Below, piece after piece: positions 37,901-49,972 of a DNA stretch of 64,000 nt. The position numbers and the translations under genes are program-made. The notes below the pieces were generated by a model. That model worked only from the letters and a program-made list of their open reading frames with translations, was not told the DNA's origin and searched no databases. The stretch is from Climacteris rufus (lineage: Eukaryota > Chordata > Aves > Passeriformes > Climacteridae). The stretch is from NCBI GenBank assembly GCA_013398175.1, contig VZRZ01007316.1:561081-625080 (forward strand), read 5' to 3'. The first letter of the stretch is position 1; the number at the start of each line of letters is the position of its first letter.

Positions 37901-38906
37901 ACAGACAGAATATACACATACCTATTCTGTGAACAAATGGTATCTGTGAAAAATAAGTTGTGAAAAATGTAATTAATAGTGAAATTATGGAATCTTTACC
38001 ACAGTGAAAATAATGAGCCAACATCCATTGTGTCAGTGGAAACATGTCTTGTGTGGTAATTGAGTCTCTTGTGTCTTCAAAGTATTTGTCAAACGTATGC
38101 TTCTCTCACCACTATTAAAATACTGAAAATAGTAAAAGGGAGATACCATTTCAGATTGGTTATGACAATCTACAGCTGTAATTCCTGTTTGAATATATAA
38201 GCAAATAATAAAGTGTTACATTCTTACACATTTGATGAAATATGAGTGACTGCAACTGATACATATTTATTTTTACAAAGACTGAATTTAAATGCTATTT
38301 AGCCTGCACTTGTTAGTACTGTTGTCTTGACTGAAAGTTAAAATCTGACAAACAAAGGGCAAATCCTGTAGCCTTTAAGTGAAAAACTGGCCATACATTT
38401 CCATTTCCATTTAGGATCACGATTTTGTCAAGATTAACACCTTGCTAAAAGAATAATATGAAAGTCTGTTGAGAGCTGAATTCCCCATGTCCCACCCCAT
38501 TTTGTTTAGAAGTTGCAGTAGCCATGGAGGCTGCTGCAGTTTCCATTAACTCATTTTGTTTCAGCTGGAAAATAAAGATTTCTTATTAAATGAGTTATGG
38601 CTGCTTGATGCAAAGATTCCAGTCAAGATGAGAATAGTCTGACCCTTCCAGCCAAAGGTGTTGAGAATTGAATTCTGCGGGAGTAAACTGTCTCATGATA
38701 GAGGGTTAGGTGCTGCTTTTTGGAGATATTTATAGGATTACACATATAATTGCATCTAATGTTTAAAGACTATCATATTTAAAACCATATTACACTCCTA
38801 TGAAATGGTATTGTATGATATATGCTTCAAAAGCTTCAAAAAAAGGCACTCATCATGGAGATTTGAGTTTGATTGATTCAGTTTTGTTACCCTGGACTAT
38901 TACAGC

Positions 38907-39135
38907 ATCATAGAATCACAGAATGGTATGATTGGAAGGAAACTTAAGCATTATCTGGTTTGAGCCCCCGTACCAAGGGCAAGGACACCTTCCACTAGAC
39001 CAGGATGCTCAAGTCCCATCCAACCTTGCCTTGAACGCTTCCAGGGATGGGCATCCACAGCTTCTCATGGGAAACCTTTTACATTATCTCACCATCTTCA
39101 TACAGAATTTTGTCCTTATATCTTCCTTATCCTCT
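38907..39135 (-). mobile_element. CR1 LINE fragment, 3' end
   Basis: The + strand begins TCATAGAATCACAGAATGG, the complement of the CR1 3' tail with two octamers. It continues with 'accaagggcaaggacacctt', 'ccactagaccaggatgctca' and 'tccaaccttgccttgaacgc', all typical of the CR1 3' end in reverse. About 230 bp remain. It ends some 380 bp before the SEMA5A exon at 39515 and is antisense to the gene. Confidence 0.92.
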
Positions 39136-39514
39136 TCTGGCTCTTCCTTTTGATCTAGATTTGGGTTTTAGAGTCAGTACCTGTGTTCCATTTTCCAGGA
39201 AAATTTTAGAAAGCACCCAGTACTGACATTAGAAGACAATAGAAAAGTAGGCAAGCGTGGTTGTGAAAGGTAACAGTTAGTTGTGATTACTGTTATTGTG
39301 GTGGCATTCAGTGGCTCAGATTGGTCAGAAATTGTGGAAATTACACAGCTACAGAATTTATAAGGGTACCTTGCTGTCTGGAAGATATATCTCTCCAGTG
39401 GAGGCTTTTATTGTTGGTGGCTGAAGGCTGAACCTTCTTGCACTGCAGAATAAAGAGGTTATATGAAGGAACAGTCAAGCCTCAGGTAAGCTTTTCTGTT
39501 GCGTTTGTTTCTAG

Positions 39515-39696
39515 ATGAGGAATCTGACAGTGGATGGACATTTTGGAACATGGTCACAGTGGAAACCTTGCACCCATACCGACGGTGCCAGTGTTGGCTC
39601 CTGCCTCTGCAGGACACGTGTGTGTGACAGTCCTGCTCCTCAGTGTGGAGGATGGCTGTGTGAAGGACCAACCATGGAGATTGCCAACTGTTCCAG
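39515..39696 (+). CDS. SEMA5A: SEMA5A exon: first thrombospondin type 1 repeat
   Basis: The exon encodes TSR1, the first of seven thrombospondin repeats that mark class 5 semaphorins; these repeats bind heparan and chondroitin sulfate proteoglycans and change the guidance response. It reads RNLTVDGHFGTWSQWKPC, then GSCLCRTRVCDSPAPQCGGW and finally MEIANCS plus AG of a split Arg codon. WSQW is a typical TSR tryptophan ladder site for C-mannosylation. NLT and NCS are potential N-glycosylation sequons. I count seven cysteines, one more than a standard TSR, and the usual CSxTCG O-fucose site is replaced by a longer SCLC segment; this fits class 5 TSR1 as I know it. The acceptor is TTTCTAG, the donor TCCAG|GTATGC, and the length is 182 bp (phase 0 in, phase 2 out). 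The ATG at its first codon is internal Met, not a start. Confidence 0.95.
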
Positions 39697-40253
39697 GTAT
39701 GCAAGACAATTTCAGGTTCTATCATTCATGGTTTAAAAGTTTTTAACTTAATCAGAATAAAACCTACCCTTTGAAATCCTGCCTGAAATCTACTGATCTT
39801 GTTCTGTGTGTGAAAGGGCAAATGACACATTAGGAAGTTTCTCTCAGACTTTGTAGGAGAGAGAATGAGTCAGAGACGAAATAGTCATTTCAAATGGTGT
39901 GTACCAAATAACATTGTCCTCAGCTAGTTTTGAGAAAAACTCTGAAAGAAAAAAAATCAATGTTAGGTAATATCAGAAGTTTAATACTTTTTCTCAGTTT
40001 TGTAAGTCGTACAACTCTTTTTATTGAAGTCAGAATGGTTTAGCTTTTTGGAGGTCTCATATCACCTTTGTAGTCCCCCATTCTGCCCTGGAAAAATGTT
40101 TTCATTTTATCTTTCAGTTGTATTATGATAGTAAGTTCTATTACTAGACTGTATATAACTCTTTAGCCACTCTTTTGTCTTTCTCAAATATTTAACCATT
40201 CCCAGAGAAAAACAGTGAGAGCAGGTCATTTCAAGAGATTCAGAACACTACAT

Positions 40254-40316
40254 ATTTGGAAATGCATTAGAAATGCATTTGGAAATGCATTAGAAATGCA
40301 TTTGGAAATGCATTAG
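40254..40316. repeat. 23-bp minisatellite, about 2.7 copies
   Basis: The unit ATTTGGAAATGCATTAGAAATGC (two parts: ATTTGGAAATGCATT and AGAAATGC) repeats at 40254, 40277 and 40300 without a mismatch, the last copy being cut short after 17 bases. Each unit has internal similarity of its own, because GAAATGCATT recurs in shifted form. Perfect copies suggest recent duplication, so the copy number may vary between individuals. Confidence 0.9.
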
Positions 40317-41420
40317 ATTTAAAACATTAACATGTTTAAAACATTATACATTAATTGCAAGATGACACATACACTGGTGCATTCTGCTTATTTTCAGTTT
40401 ATTTCCACTTTTTGTCTTTTTTAACATCAGAAGTACATCACGATAGTGAATAAAACTGACCATATTTCTGCACAAGATAACTGTAAGTTCTGTAAGTGGA
40501 AATAGTCAATTTTAGGAAAATTGCTAAAAATATGTATTATATAACCTCAGGTCAGAAGAATGGTAGGACAGATAAACATGTTCTGAGATACTGAAGCACA
40601 CAACACCTATTGGTTGACAGGTGTAGAATGGAATTTGGAACATGATTTGGGACTGGACTGGATGGTGGGATTTTCCACCTTTGGCGTTATTACACTACTA
40701 TTTTAACATCTCATTTCTGTTAACACTGCTGTATTAGTAATTGATTCACAGAATTCATGAATATCCAGATATCTTGTTCATTTTACCACTTGGGTCACAC
40801 ATTGTACTGACAGGGATTTTAATTTTTTGCCTTTATTAGCAGTGACAGCTGATTTATTTTTTTCAAAAGTTTTTTTCTGTGTTATCTACCTTTATAACCC
40901 TTATAGTAACAAGACATCAAGATGAATGAAATTTAAATTGGTAATATTTGTGATAAATTACTTAAATAGTTATATGACATTTTTATTATTGGATTTGATT
41001 AGTTTTCATTCTTAAAGAATGTTATTTCAAAATCAAATAAGGCACTATTAATTTTTGCTCTTAGGATGAAACATCAAAAACTCATTATAGTTTAGTTTTA
41101 TTTTTCTTAATTTCTGTTTGTATTCTAACAGTACAGAAACTGCAAGCTAGCCATTTAAGGGGTTTGGCAACTGCTGAAGTGCATTTTTTTTTTTTGCCTA
41201 GGACAGGATATGAAATTATTTTTCAGATGTTTGGTCTATTATAAATTTTTCTAGGATATATTGGGGAGGGGCAGGAGTGTCCTTTCTAAAAGTTCACAAA
41301 TGCAAGATAGAGCATGTGACCTCTGTTAGCTTTTTTGTTACATTACAAGCAAGGTATTGACATCTTATCAGAGTACCCTGTTGAAATTCAGAACTAATGC
41401 ATTTTGACATTTGCTTTAGT

Positions 41421-41803
41421 GTCAGAGTCATTCAGGCTGGAAAAGACCCCTAAGATCAAGTCCAACCATTAATAAAAACTGCCAGGTCCACCATTTAACT
41501 ATGTCCCTAAGCACCACATTTGCAAGTCTTTTAATACCTCCGGGGGTGGTGACTCCACCACTTCCCTGGACAGCCTGCTCCAATGCTTGGCAACCGTTTT
41601 GGTGAAGGAATTTTTCCTAATATCCAATCTAAATCTCCCCTGACACAGGTTGAGGCCATTTCCTCTCATTCTGTCACTTGTTAGAACCAAGAGATCAACT
41701 CCTGTGAGAAGAAACCAACCCCTACCTCATTACATTCTCCTTTCAGGTAGTTGTAGACAGCAATATGGTGTCCTCTGAGCCTCCTTTTCCTCCAGACTTT
41801 AAT
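41421..41803 (-). mobile_element. CR1 LINE fragment, 3' part
   Basis: The + strand reads the CR1 3' end in reverse, with 'aagtccaaccattaataaaa', 'tatgtccctaagcaccacat', 'ccaccacttccctggacagc' and 'gaggccatttcctctcattc' in order. The outermost tail octamers are eroded (GTCAGAGTCATTCAGG at the edge). It is antisense to SEMA5A and ends about 400 bp before the TSR2 exon. The antisense open frame at 41499-41690 is part of this element's 3' region, not a gene. Confidence 0.92.
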
Positions 41804-42198
41804 CACTTTCCTTTCAGATGAGGTAGCAAAATTTGACATTTTAATCTCCCTGAAAACGATATGTAATTAAAAGCTAGCTTCAGAACATTGATACAGGAGT
41901 TTGCATATGAAGTTTACCCAGAATAAAGTGAGCAAAGGCAACTAAATATCTTCATAACTTTGTAATGTATATTTCTTGTGTAATGGGGTAATTCTAGCAG
42001 TTGCTGATTACAAAGCATGGAACATGGAATGAGCAGAACACCTTTATTTTGGTTCCGTATTCTTGAAGAAATGGAACACGATTCAGTATTAATGACTTCT
42101 ACAGAAATATTAATAGGCCAGATTCTGCTGTCAGTACACCTAATCAGCCATTCGCTATGTATAACAGATGACAGAGCCTGAGCTTTTTATTCTACCAG

Positions 42199-42342
42199 AA
42201 ATGGAGGCTGGACACCATGGACTTCTTGGTCACCTTGTAGTACCACTTGTGGAATAGGTTTTCAAGTTCGCCAGCGTTCCTGCAGCAATCCAACCCCTCG
42301 ACATGGAGGACGTGTCTGTGTGGGACAGAATCGTGAGGAGAG
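42199..42342 (+). CDS. SEMA5A: SEMA5A exon: most of the second thrombospondin repeat
   Basis: This exon encodes TSR2 up to its fourth cysteine. The first base completes Arg, then NGGWTPWTSWSPCSTTCG is followed by IGFQVRQRSCSNP, then RHGGRVCVGQNREE and two bases of a split Arg. WTPWTSW gives two overlapping WxxW C-mannosylation motifs, and CSTTCG is a textbook O-fucosylation site on the second Thr. The last two cysteines of the repeat (YC and LLC) come from the next exon. It is bounded by TTCTACCAG and GAGAG|GTGAGT. Its length, 144 bp, is a multiple of three with phase 2 at both ends, so skipping it would leave the frame intact while removing the core of TSR2. Confidence 0.96.
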
Positions 42343-44439
42343 GTGAGTTAATTTTTTTGTATTGTCTATTTTAATTTCTTCTGCTCAGTTGTGTTGCACA
42401 AGACATTTTCTCGTTTACTTGCCTTGGTTTTCTCTTCCCTTTCCTTTCACTCTTCTTTAACTTCACTGCTATACAGAACAGTATTCCCATTAACAAGGCT
42501 GTGGGTCTGCAGCAGATCTTTCATCTTTCACTTAGCTTCATCCCTCCTGAGCCACCTCAGAGCTCCCGGTAGTGCCAGAGAATTGTGCTGAAACAATGTG
42601 CTGTTGTCCCTTGAGACCCTGAAAATTGATTCTCCTTGAAAATTGATTGCACTGTGTTTGATTTGTAACTCACCCAGCCTCAAGACCTGGAATTCAGAGG
42701 AAAATATAATAAGGTCACAGTGTTATGTTACTGATGCTATGAGTTCATTTTTTCTGTCGTAAATGAATTAAGCATTTCTATAACATGAAAGGGAGTTTCA
42801 AGGGTTTGTTTTCTATTCAATAAACACAATACACCTTGAACTCAAATATCTTTTAGTCAGGTTTCAAGCTTGGTGGGTTTTTTTAATTGTTTGTATATAT
42901 ATTAACCCCTGAGCAAATCAAGATAGCTCAGATTTTGATTTTACCATGTACTGCTTTGGCACCAGACTAAGTATGTTGTCACTAGCTCAGAATGTCAATT
43001 TCGGGCCATTCATTCCACCGTAATGTCTCAAAGTTTTGTGTTGGCAGTTTTAACAGGAATTAAATATTTCTTTAAATCAAGCTAGAATTTATTCAGATAA
43101 ACAGCAACTCTTGCATGCGTTGTTTCCAGAGGCATACCGGAAAGCTAGACAGCAGAAGGCTAGCATTGGTGTAAGAATTTGGAGTCCTGTAGCCATCCAC
43201 TCCAAGAGATGTATGTGGATATGTTTCCTCCCAATATGCACTTACAGCTTACTTCAGTGTTTCTGTATGGATGATGTAGTATCCTGTATTGCTGTTGCAT
43301 ATAAACTAAATTCAGTAACCTTTATGAAGAGTTTCAGTGAGGCATTTAATTAAACACCAGCCCTGGCATTTCTTCAACCTAAGAGATTCATTGAAGCAAG
43401 GTTGCATCACACATTTATGTATCAACATATCACCGGGGACCTGGTCTTTCTAACTCTTAATTGTAAAGGATCACAGAATATGTGAACATTTTTCGGTGTT
43501 TCAGAACAGTGAATATTTGCCATTTCATTCCAGAGGAGAACATTTTGTTATTTTGTAAATTGCTTTCTGAAAATAGGTTGCCCAACCAAAAAGCCATCAC
43601 CACCAAACACAGATTGTATCTGCTGTTACTTAGCTCTGTCCCAGCATGAATAATGGTTACTGATTTTCCTGAACTGAGAGGTCAGTCCAGGCCAGGACAG
43701 AATGAGACTAAGTAGAGAAAAAAATAGTTTAGTTTGGATAGAATTTTTGGTGATGGACTATGGATGGTAGTAGTCATTGTTCATTTTAGTTTAACATGAA
43801 ATAAAAGTCTGATAAGAAGTTTCACAGAAATAAAGAAAACTGTGAGAAATATTTTCATAATTATAGGAGCATTAAAACAATGTGTGCAATGTAAAAGCAA
43901 TTGCAAACTGGAAAGTGACTTGTGATGAGTGGTAATAATAGCAGCCCAGAAGGATTGAATTTTGGTATGTAACAGTTCTGAAGGACCAATAAGCTTATGT
44001 TGCTTTGCTTTTGTAGCCTGCAGGTTATTTGTCCTTTCTCTCTTCATTCAGTTCAGCAGCAATCTGGGATGAATGTGCCTGTGAGTTTACTGCAGGATGC
44101 CTTTTTCTCTCAGAGTTCTTCTGTTCAGAGTTCTTCACTGTTTCCTGGCTCCTTGAAAGACCCTTCACTCCCACTGGCCTTGCACCTTCCTCTCACTCAC
44201 AGCTCACTCACAGCTGACCTTCCTGCCACAATCCTGGTTTTGTTTGTTATCCATGTTGTGTCCTGATACTTTTATTATTTTTTAAGTAGTTTTATTTTTT
44301 TTTTCCAGAGGGTGTGGTAAGTTAGGACATTTTGTCAAATAATATGTAAAACAGCTAGAGGAATAAAGCATCAGTTATTTGCCAGGATTTTTGTCAGTGT
44401 TAAGCCAAGTACTTGGATAAATCTGTTCAGAGCTGTAAA

Positions 44440-44700
44440 AAGCAGAGTCCTGGGACATTTGCCAGCCAGGGCCCATCCCATCACCCACAGCAGGGGAGCA
44501 GGGCAAGCCTGGAAATTGTGACCAGATCCAACCAAGAGTCTAGATTCTAGGTGATATCATGGCAATGAGAGAGGCCTGAAGTCCAGGTAGGAAGCTAGAT
44601 GACAGGCTAGAGTTAGGATCAGGTTAAATAGAGCTCCTTGGCCCATGGGTGTAGGTGGACGTCCCAGGTGAAGCTGATTTGGACCATTAAAGCCTTATGA
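44440..44700. other. GC-richer patch of unknown origin
   Basis: The base composition changes here to GGGCCC, CCAGG and AGGTGG words within AT-rich intron. It includes 'gccagggcccatcccatcac' and 'ttggcccatgggtgtaggtg'. It has no open frame of note. It may be an old transposon or LTR remnant, but I cannot match it to a family. Confidence 0.3.
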
Positions 44701-45446
44701 TTGTCCTCATGTCCTCATGAGAGTTTTGAGTTGTGAGGGCAACAGAGTACCATTATTTACAGTAGTCTTAATTCACTGTTTCGCTCTCACTGGAGTTACA
44801 TCTGCACCAAATGGAAACATTGAGCCTACTACATTTAGGCAGGCTGAACAAATCTTGCATGTGCAGTAACTCCTAAGAGACATTTACTGGTTTTGTATCC
44901 AAAGTGCCAATAAGCAACTTCTCAGATTTTCCCATTTAAATCAACCCATGTTTATAAATAGCCTAACAGTTTGCTTTTTTAATGACCCAGCTCGTATCTA
45001 AAATGAATATATGTGTGGTATTAGTACAAATTTGAATTAGTTGGTTTACACATTGTGTGCATTTGTCTTTATAAACTTGTGTACTCTAATCACCTTCACA
45101 TGTTCAGGGGTATAAATATAGGATTCAGTTTCCACAGCCAACATCATGCCAAACTTTGAAACAGCTTTTCAGCAAACAGTGACTTCAGTAGAAATCCAGT
45201 ACATAACCCCATAGAAAGGAAACACGGAAAAGGCACCGTATACCTGAGGTAAATTTACCTGCAGATGTAAATGCATATTCAGCTTGAGAGTATTTGTTCA
45301 TGTGTTAAGAGCTAAATGTTTGTCTAGGTTATATTTGTTTTACCTCATGAAAGCCATGATCCTATCATAGCTAATGTATTGGGCAGCTCTGTGCTTGCTG
45401 GTCATTCCCTTGAAATCAATGCCAATATTTACCAATTTGAAGTGTT

Positions 45447-45484
45447 GAAGATAGGTTAGTGTTTAGAAGATAGGATAGTGTTTC
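45447..45484. repeat. 19-bp tandem duplication
   Basis: GAAGATAGGTTAGTGTTTA is followed directly by GAAGATAGGATAGTGTTTC, two copies with two mismatches. Confidence 0.8.
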
Positions 45485-45503
45485 ATGCTCTGCTGCTAAA
45501 GGG

Positions 45504-45523
45504 GTGTGTGTGTGTGTGTGTGG
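45504..45523. repeat. GT dinucleotide microsatellite
   Basis: Ten GT units in a row, length probably variable between individuals. Confidence 0.9.
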
Positions 45524-48500
45524 AGGCAAAGCAGTTAAGACATAGCAGTAAATACTCATATTACAAAGCAAATTCCCCTTGTAGAAGTAGGTCAAAAGTG
45601 GGTTTAGGCAGAATATGGAGAAGGAATAAAAATAACATTTTAACAAAATTTGCTATTCAGATTATAATTTTGTAGTTAAGACTCCAGATGGAAGACATTC
45701 TGATGAATTCCTTAGGGGCTTAATATTTCTGATTTTTCCTATATAAGAAGTATTCACTGAAGCTGCTGGAAAATTCTATAATCTTAGTTTATAGAGTCTG
45801 TAGTATCCTGTCTTGGCGTTATGGAGTGAGAATGTTTGTCCTTTCTGTGGAAGATGCTCTAGATATGGCCTCATTAAGTCCACTGGTCCCCCTCCTATCT
45901 GTGTGGAAGTGAGGGACATTAAAATGAGAATCTCTTGCTTTTAGTGGATGTACTTATCTTTTATTACACAGGAAAGAATAGAAAGAAAAAACCCATGGCA
46001 ATTAGAAAAGTAATTTGGCTGCAGACCAGGAGTAAATGTTTGAAAGTCCTGGATATTTTGGGGTATATAAGAAGATTAGAAGCAGTACATATTGTCACAT
46101 TATTTTGTACACAGTCTTCAGCAAACATCCAGCTTTGGAGCTTGTTTCCATGAGAAAGAGGAGCTGCTGAGAGTCAAGTACCTTCTCTGTGTAGCACTGC
46201 TTGTTTGTGAGCAATGTGAACAAGGCCAGTCCCTTTCAGCAGAGCAGATTAAACACCACAAGGCTATAGGCTTGCTTGCACTCCAGTGGATGTCTTCTCT
46301 TGTGGAAAGTGTTTGTTTCCATCCTCCTCGCTTTCTCTGCTCCCTGCTCTTCCACAGAAGCCCACATGCCCCAGTCCCTGCCACCTTCCACAGTTTTCTG
46401 AATGGGTATTTCTGTCAACAGTCTCAATGCAGTAAAGGCACATGCATGTCGTGTGTCTGCCTTCAGTTAAAGGAATCTGGCATTGCCATCAGCCTTGGTA
46501 TAGTCTGTGCATCCCAGTAGGTCACCAGCTGGTAATCACTACTACCTGCCACATAAAAGTGTATTGCATAGGAATAGGCAGACAGGGATGAAGGTAAGTT
46601 TGTTTTTCTTAAATACATGGTAGTATAATATCGTTCATGATTAAGAAGTATTTGTTTAAATAAGGTCTCTCTGTGGAATACAGAGGGCGTATTTGTAACT
46701 GTCATGCAGTTAACCTGTAGTACTCAGTGCTAGATGGCAACACTGAAATAAATTGAATAAATCGGTGTTTTACTAAAGGGTAAGATCTTTATAGGAACAA
46801 GAACAGTAATTCCAGTTGTACTGAAATTGTAGGTGTAACATTTGCTGTAGTCACCACTGGATGTGGACACAACTGGACAGAGGATGTTCACCCTTCCCCC
46901 AGTATGAAAATTCCTTTATTAGGGCATTTGAATTTGGATTCACTTCAAGGGAAATGTGAAGGGTCACTGTACAAAACCCACATTTCTCTAGGCTGTTCTC
47001 CATTCTGACCTCATTGCAGTTAGGTTAGGGGAGAGGGCAGTGGTTTCACAGATTCAAGTTTCTTGCATTGCATGTTTTGTTAAATTACTGTAAAACGTTA
47101 GCCCTGTGGGTCCTGAGAACAAAATTAAGAGGGGAAGAAAGAGCAAAAGGGAAAAAGGGTTGCTGAAAGACTTGAAATGCGGCCAAGAACAGATATAATG
47201 AAACTTGGCTCAAAGCCCCATGCTGTAGCACAGCTCTCAGAGATCAATTGCAGGGATGTCTCTAGCTGTGAAAACATACCTGATGTTTTTAGAGGCTGGC
47301 TGGCAGAAATGAAAATAAGATTCTACTTGTATGCTGTGTTGGTTTGTGGTTTGTGTTCTTTTTTTTTTTTTCTTTTTCTGAAACAAAAGGGAAAATTGAA
47401 GTTCTGGTGCTGACTTTTTTTAAAAACTGTTTCCTAAACTGAAGTAGTTTGCATAGAGATTTTAAGGCTTTTTTTCAGCTGCATCTTTAATTAGTGTTGG
47501 ATAACAGAATTTCCAGCCCTTTGAAGTGCTTTCTGTGTCAGTTATTAGGTTTCTTTTCTGTTTCCTGCTTAAGTGAGAGAGTGGGTGGCAGGGCACATAG
47601 TAAAAGAGGCACTGCTTAGTGTCATGACCCTCCTCTAAGTGAGATCTGTCACACCTGACTTCAGTGTCCACAAATGTGAATGTTTATGTGTGAGTCAGGT
47701 ATCTGAACTTCCACTCCAGTCTGCAGAAATTTAGTCAATACAGGCTGTGGAGAACAGTAATTTGTCTCCTACTATATATTGCTTAATTTCTTCAGATCAA
47801 TCATTCTAGTCTCCCTGGTTTGTATCGACAAAATTTCCATTGGCAGTAATGGCAGCTTAGATGTCTGTCTCCCATGAAGCATTTATAGCCAGTGGAAAGC
47901 AATCTGTAAATTGAGAGGTGTATTTATATGGCCTTTGCTTTAGGGTGACATAAATCATATTTTTAACAGGGCTGTTTCTTTCCATGAGCTGTTGCTCAAG
48001 TTTAGATTACTACTTCATTTTTACATAGCTACACTGTACATGCCTTTATTTTAAGGCAAGACAAGTTCCTTAATTTTAGTTTTTGCATGGATGAATATCA
48101 GTAATTCTCAACTTCAGGGCACACTTGCTTTAGCTTATGTGTGTGTCCCAAATTAACTTAGCACATCTTCCTTAAGAACTGAAATTATTCAAAGTGTGTA
48201 CAAATTTGACTGAATAAGTGCTGATGTTACATCTGTGTTTTATTGAATACACGTTCTCAAGAAATGATCACAGAGAGAAACTATCACAAATATTCACATA
48301 AATGACTACATATGACAAAGATTGTGTGCAGTTGAAGTTTTAGGGGAAGAATATCCAGGCACAGAACATTCCAATGCATCTTTAATGATGGCATAACATG
48401 AACTGTAGTGTGTGTACCCAAATCATGCACTGAAGAATTTTGAAATACCAGATTCATAAATATTGAGGGGTTGGACTTTTTCCTGTTTCCTGAGGAAAGG

Positions 48501-49972
48501 TCGATATAAGCTGTGAATAATTTTATTAACTGTACAGAAGCAGAAAACTAAATGTCACTCCCTAGTTACCCCGCTCCCAGTCCTTAACTTTTGATGGAGT
48601 TGGTCAGACATAGGAACAAACTTTGAATCTTAGGCTCCAGCATATGTGATAAACCTACTTTTTTATGTTGCTTACACTATCAAGTTCTCTTTGCCCTCCA
48701 CAGAATTCTGAATCTTCAAATTCCTTGGTAATGAAGAATTAGAGCTTGTAGGTATTGGGGCTTTCTGAAAAAGAAAAATTTGTTGTGGTTATTCTTGTTG
48801 AAAATGATAACTGTTCATACTGTCATTTCTCTTTCTGTAGGAAATGAATAACTAAAGTGTTAGAGTCAGTTTTCACTGTAGAAGAGTGCAAAGAGGGAAA
48901 CTTGTTAGAAGGACAAGAAGACGTTGGATTTTGGATGGCTGGTGTAAAAGCTGAGGAAATATTGTAACAGATTGATTTGTTTATTCAGGACAGTCAGTAC
49001 TGGAACAAGAGCTACCCAGATGCATGCATTAAATACTGGAGCATTTCTTCAGGGTTGTCTCTTTTCTGACTATGCTGTGGTTTTACTTTATGTAAGTAAC
49101 AGCATGGTCTCTTAGAGGGCCCTAGTCACACTTGCTGATGGCCCAAATCCTTTGGACCTGTGTAGAGGTTCCTTAAAAAGCAGCATATGCTTTGGCTGGA
49201 GTTGTTGGATGGCACACTCAAAAAATCAGTATTCTTAGGTTTCTACAAAAAATGAAAAAATTCACTAGAATTTGGGACCTTCCCACATGTCTGAATGTCT
49301 TGTTACAATAAAGACAGCTCAATAGTGTTTCTCTCAAGAAACTCCTAGGCCTCTGAATCAGTTTTCAGTCTACTGGGAAATCCTAGATTATAATAACTAA
49401 AAACACCCTTTAAAAGATAAAGTAATAACATTACAAAAAAGTAGTTCTTTATGCCTAGAATCAATGCTTTAGCTTTTATTTTGCCCATAGAAGCAGAGAT
49501 GCTGTGAAAAGCAAAAAGCAAGTGTAGCTGTCTGAAGATGAGAGAGATGGATCCTAATCAATTCTTAGCTGGAGACTGATAAAAGGCTGCCTGCATGAAT
49601 GTTTGCCTTCCGTTTGGTTGACTGCCCCAGCAGGATAGCCACAACTGGTTTTAATAAAGTAGTTTTCAATCTTGCTTACCTGATCACAGCACAATGGCAT
49701 GGCTGCATTGCATGGATTGTATAAAGTCACTAAGTAAAGCAAACAAATGCTCCACCCACGCAATTGCAACCTAAAAAAACCTCACTCAAATGTTCAGAAA
49801 CTGTGCAATGTGACAACTGTCAGTTCAGTGCTTAATGAGTAGGGAAAGGCCCTTCATATAAAATATTTCGCTGTACAAACATCTATCTGAATTATGCAAA
49901 TGAGGGAGCTTTTGGGGAGGTCTTGTCTTGATAATAAATACATTCTTTGCCTTCTTGTTTCTCTTTTCACAG

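Larger units (their letters stand above)
34218..39514 (+). other. SEMA5A: SEMA5A intron
   Basis: A 5.3 kb phase 0 intron starts GTAAGT and ends TTTGTTTCTAG. It holds a poly-T run and a 30-base assembly gap (34908-34957) and a minus-strand CR1 3' end (38907-39135). I see no other gene or RNA. Short open frames here do not resemble known proteins. Confidence 0.87.
39697..42198 (+). other. SEMA5A: SEMA5A intron
   Basis: A 2.5 kb phase 2 intron, the shortest here, starts GTATGC and ends TTATTCTACCAG. It contains a 23-bp minisatellite (40254-40316), a minus-strand CR1 (41421-41803) and an otherwise AT-rich sequence in which I see nothing else. Confidence 0.88.
42343..49972 (+). other. SEMA5A: SEMA5A intron
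   Basis: A 7.6 kb phase 2 intron starts GTGAGT and ends TTTCTCTTTTCACAG. It holds a 19-bp tandem duplication (45447-45484), a GT microsatellite (45504-45523) and a GC-richer unassigned patch at about 44440-44700. No LINE fragment is obvious. The 142-codon open frame at 46092-46520, the longest in the window, shows no domain I recognise and has no splice fit with the flanking exons. Confidence 0.87.

Noticed and set aside
39515..39517. ATG as a translation start of a short TSR protein
   Set aside because: It is the first codon of an internal exon right after a TTTCTAG acceptor and is in phase with the PSI exon.
46092..46520. 142-codon open frame, the longest in the window, Cys- and Ser-rich
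   Set aside because: It has no recognisable domain, overlaps antisense frames of similar size and has no splice or promoter context. A frame of this length is expected by chance in 64 kb read in six frames.
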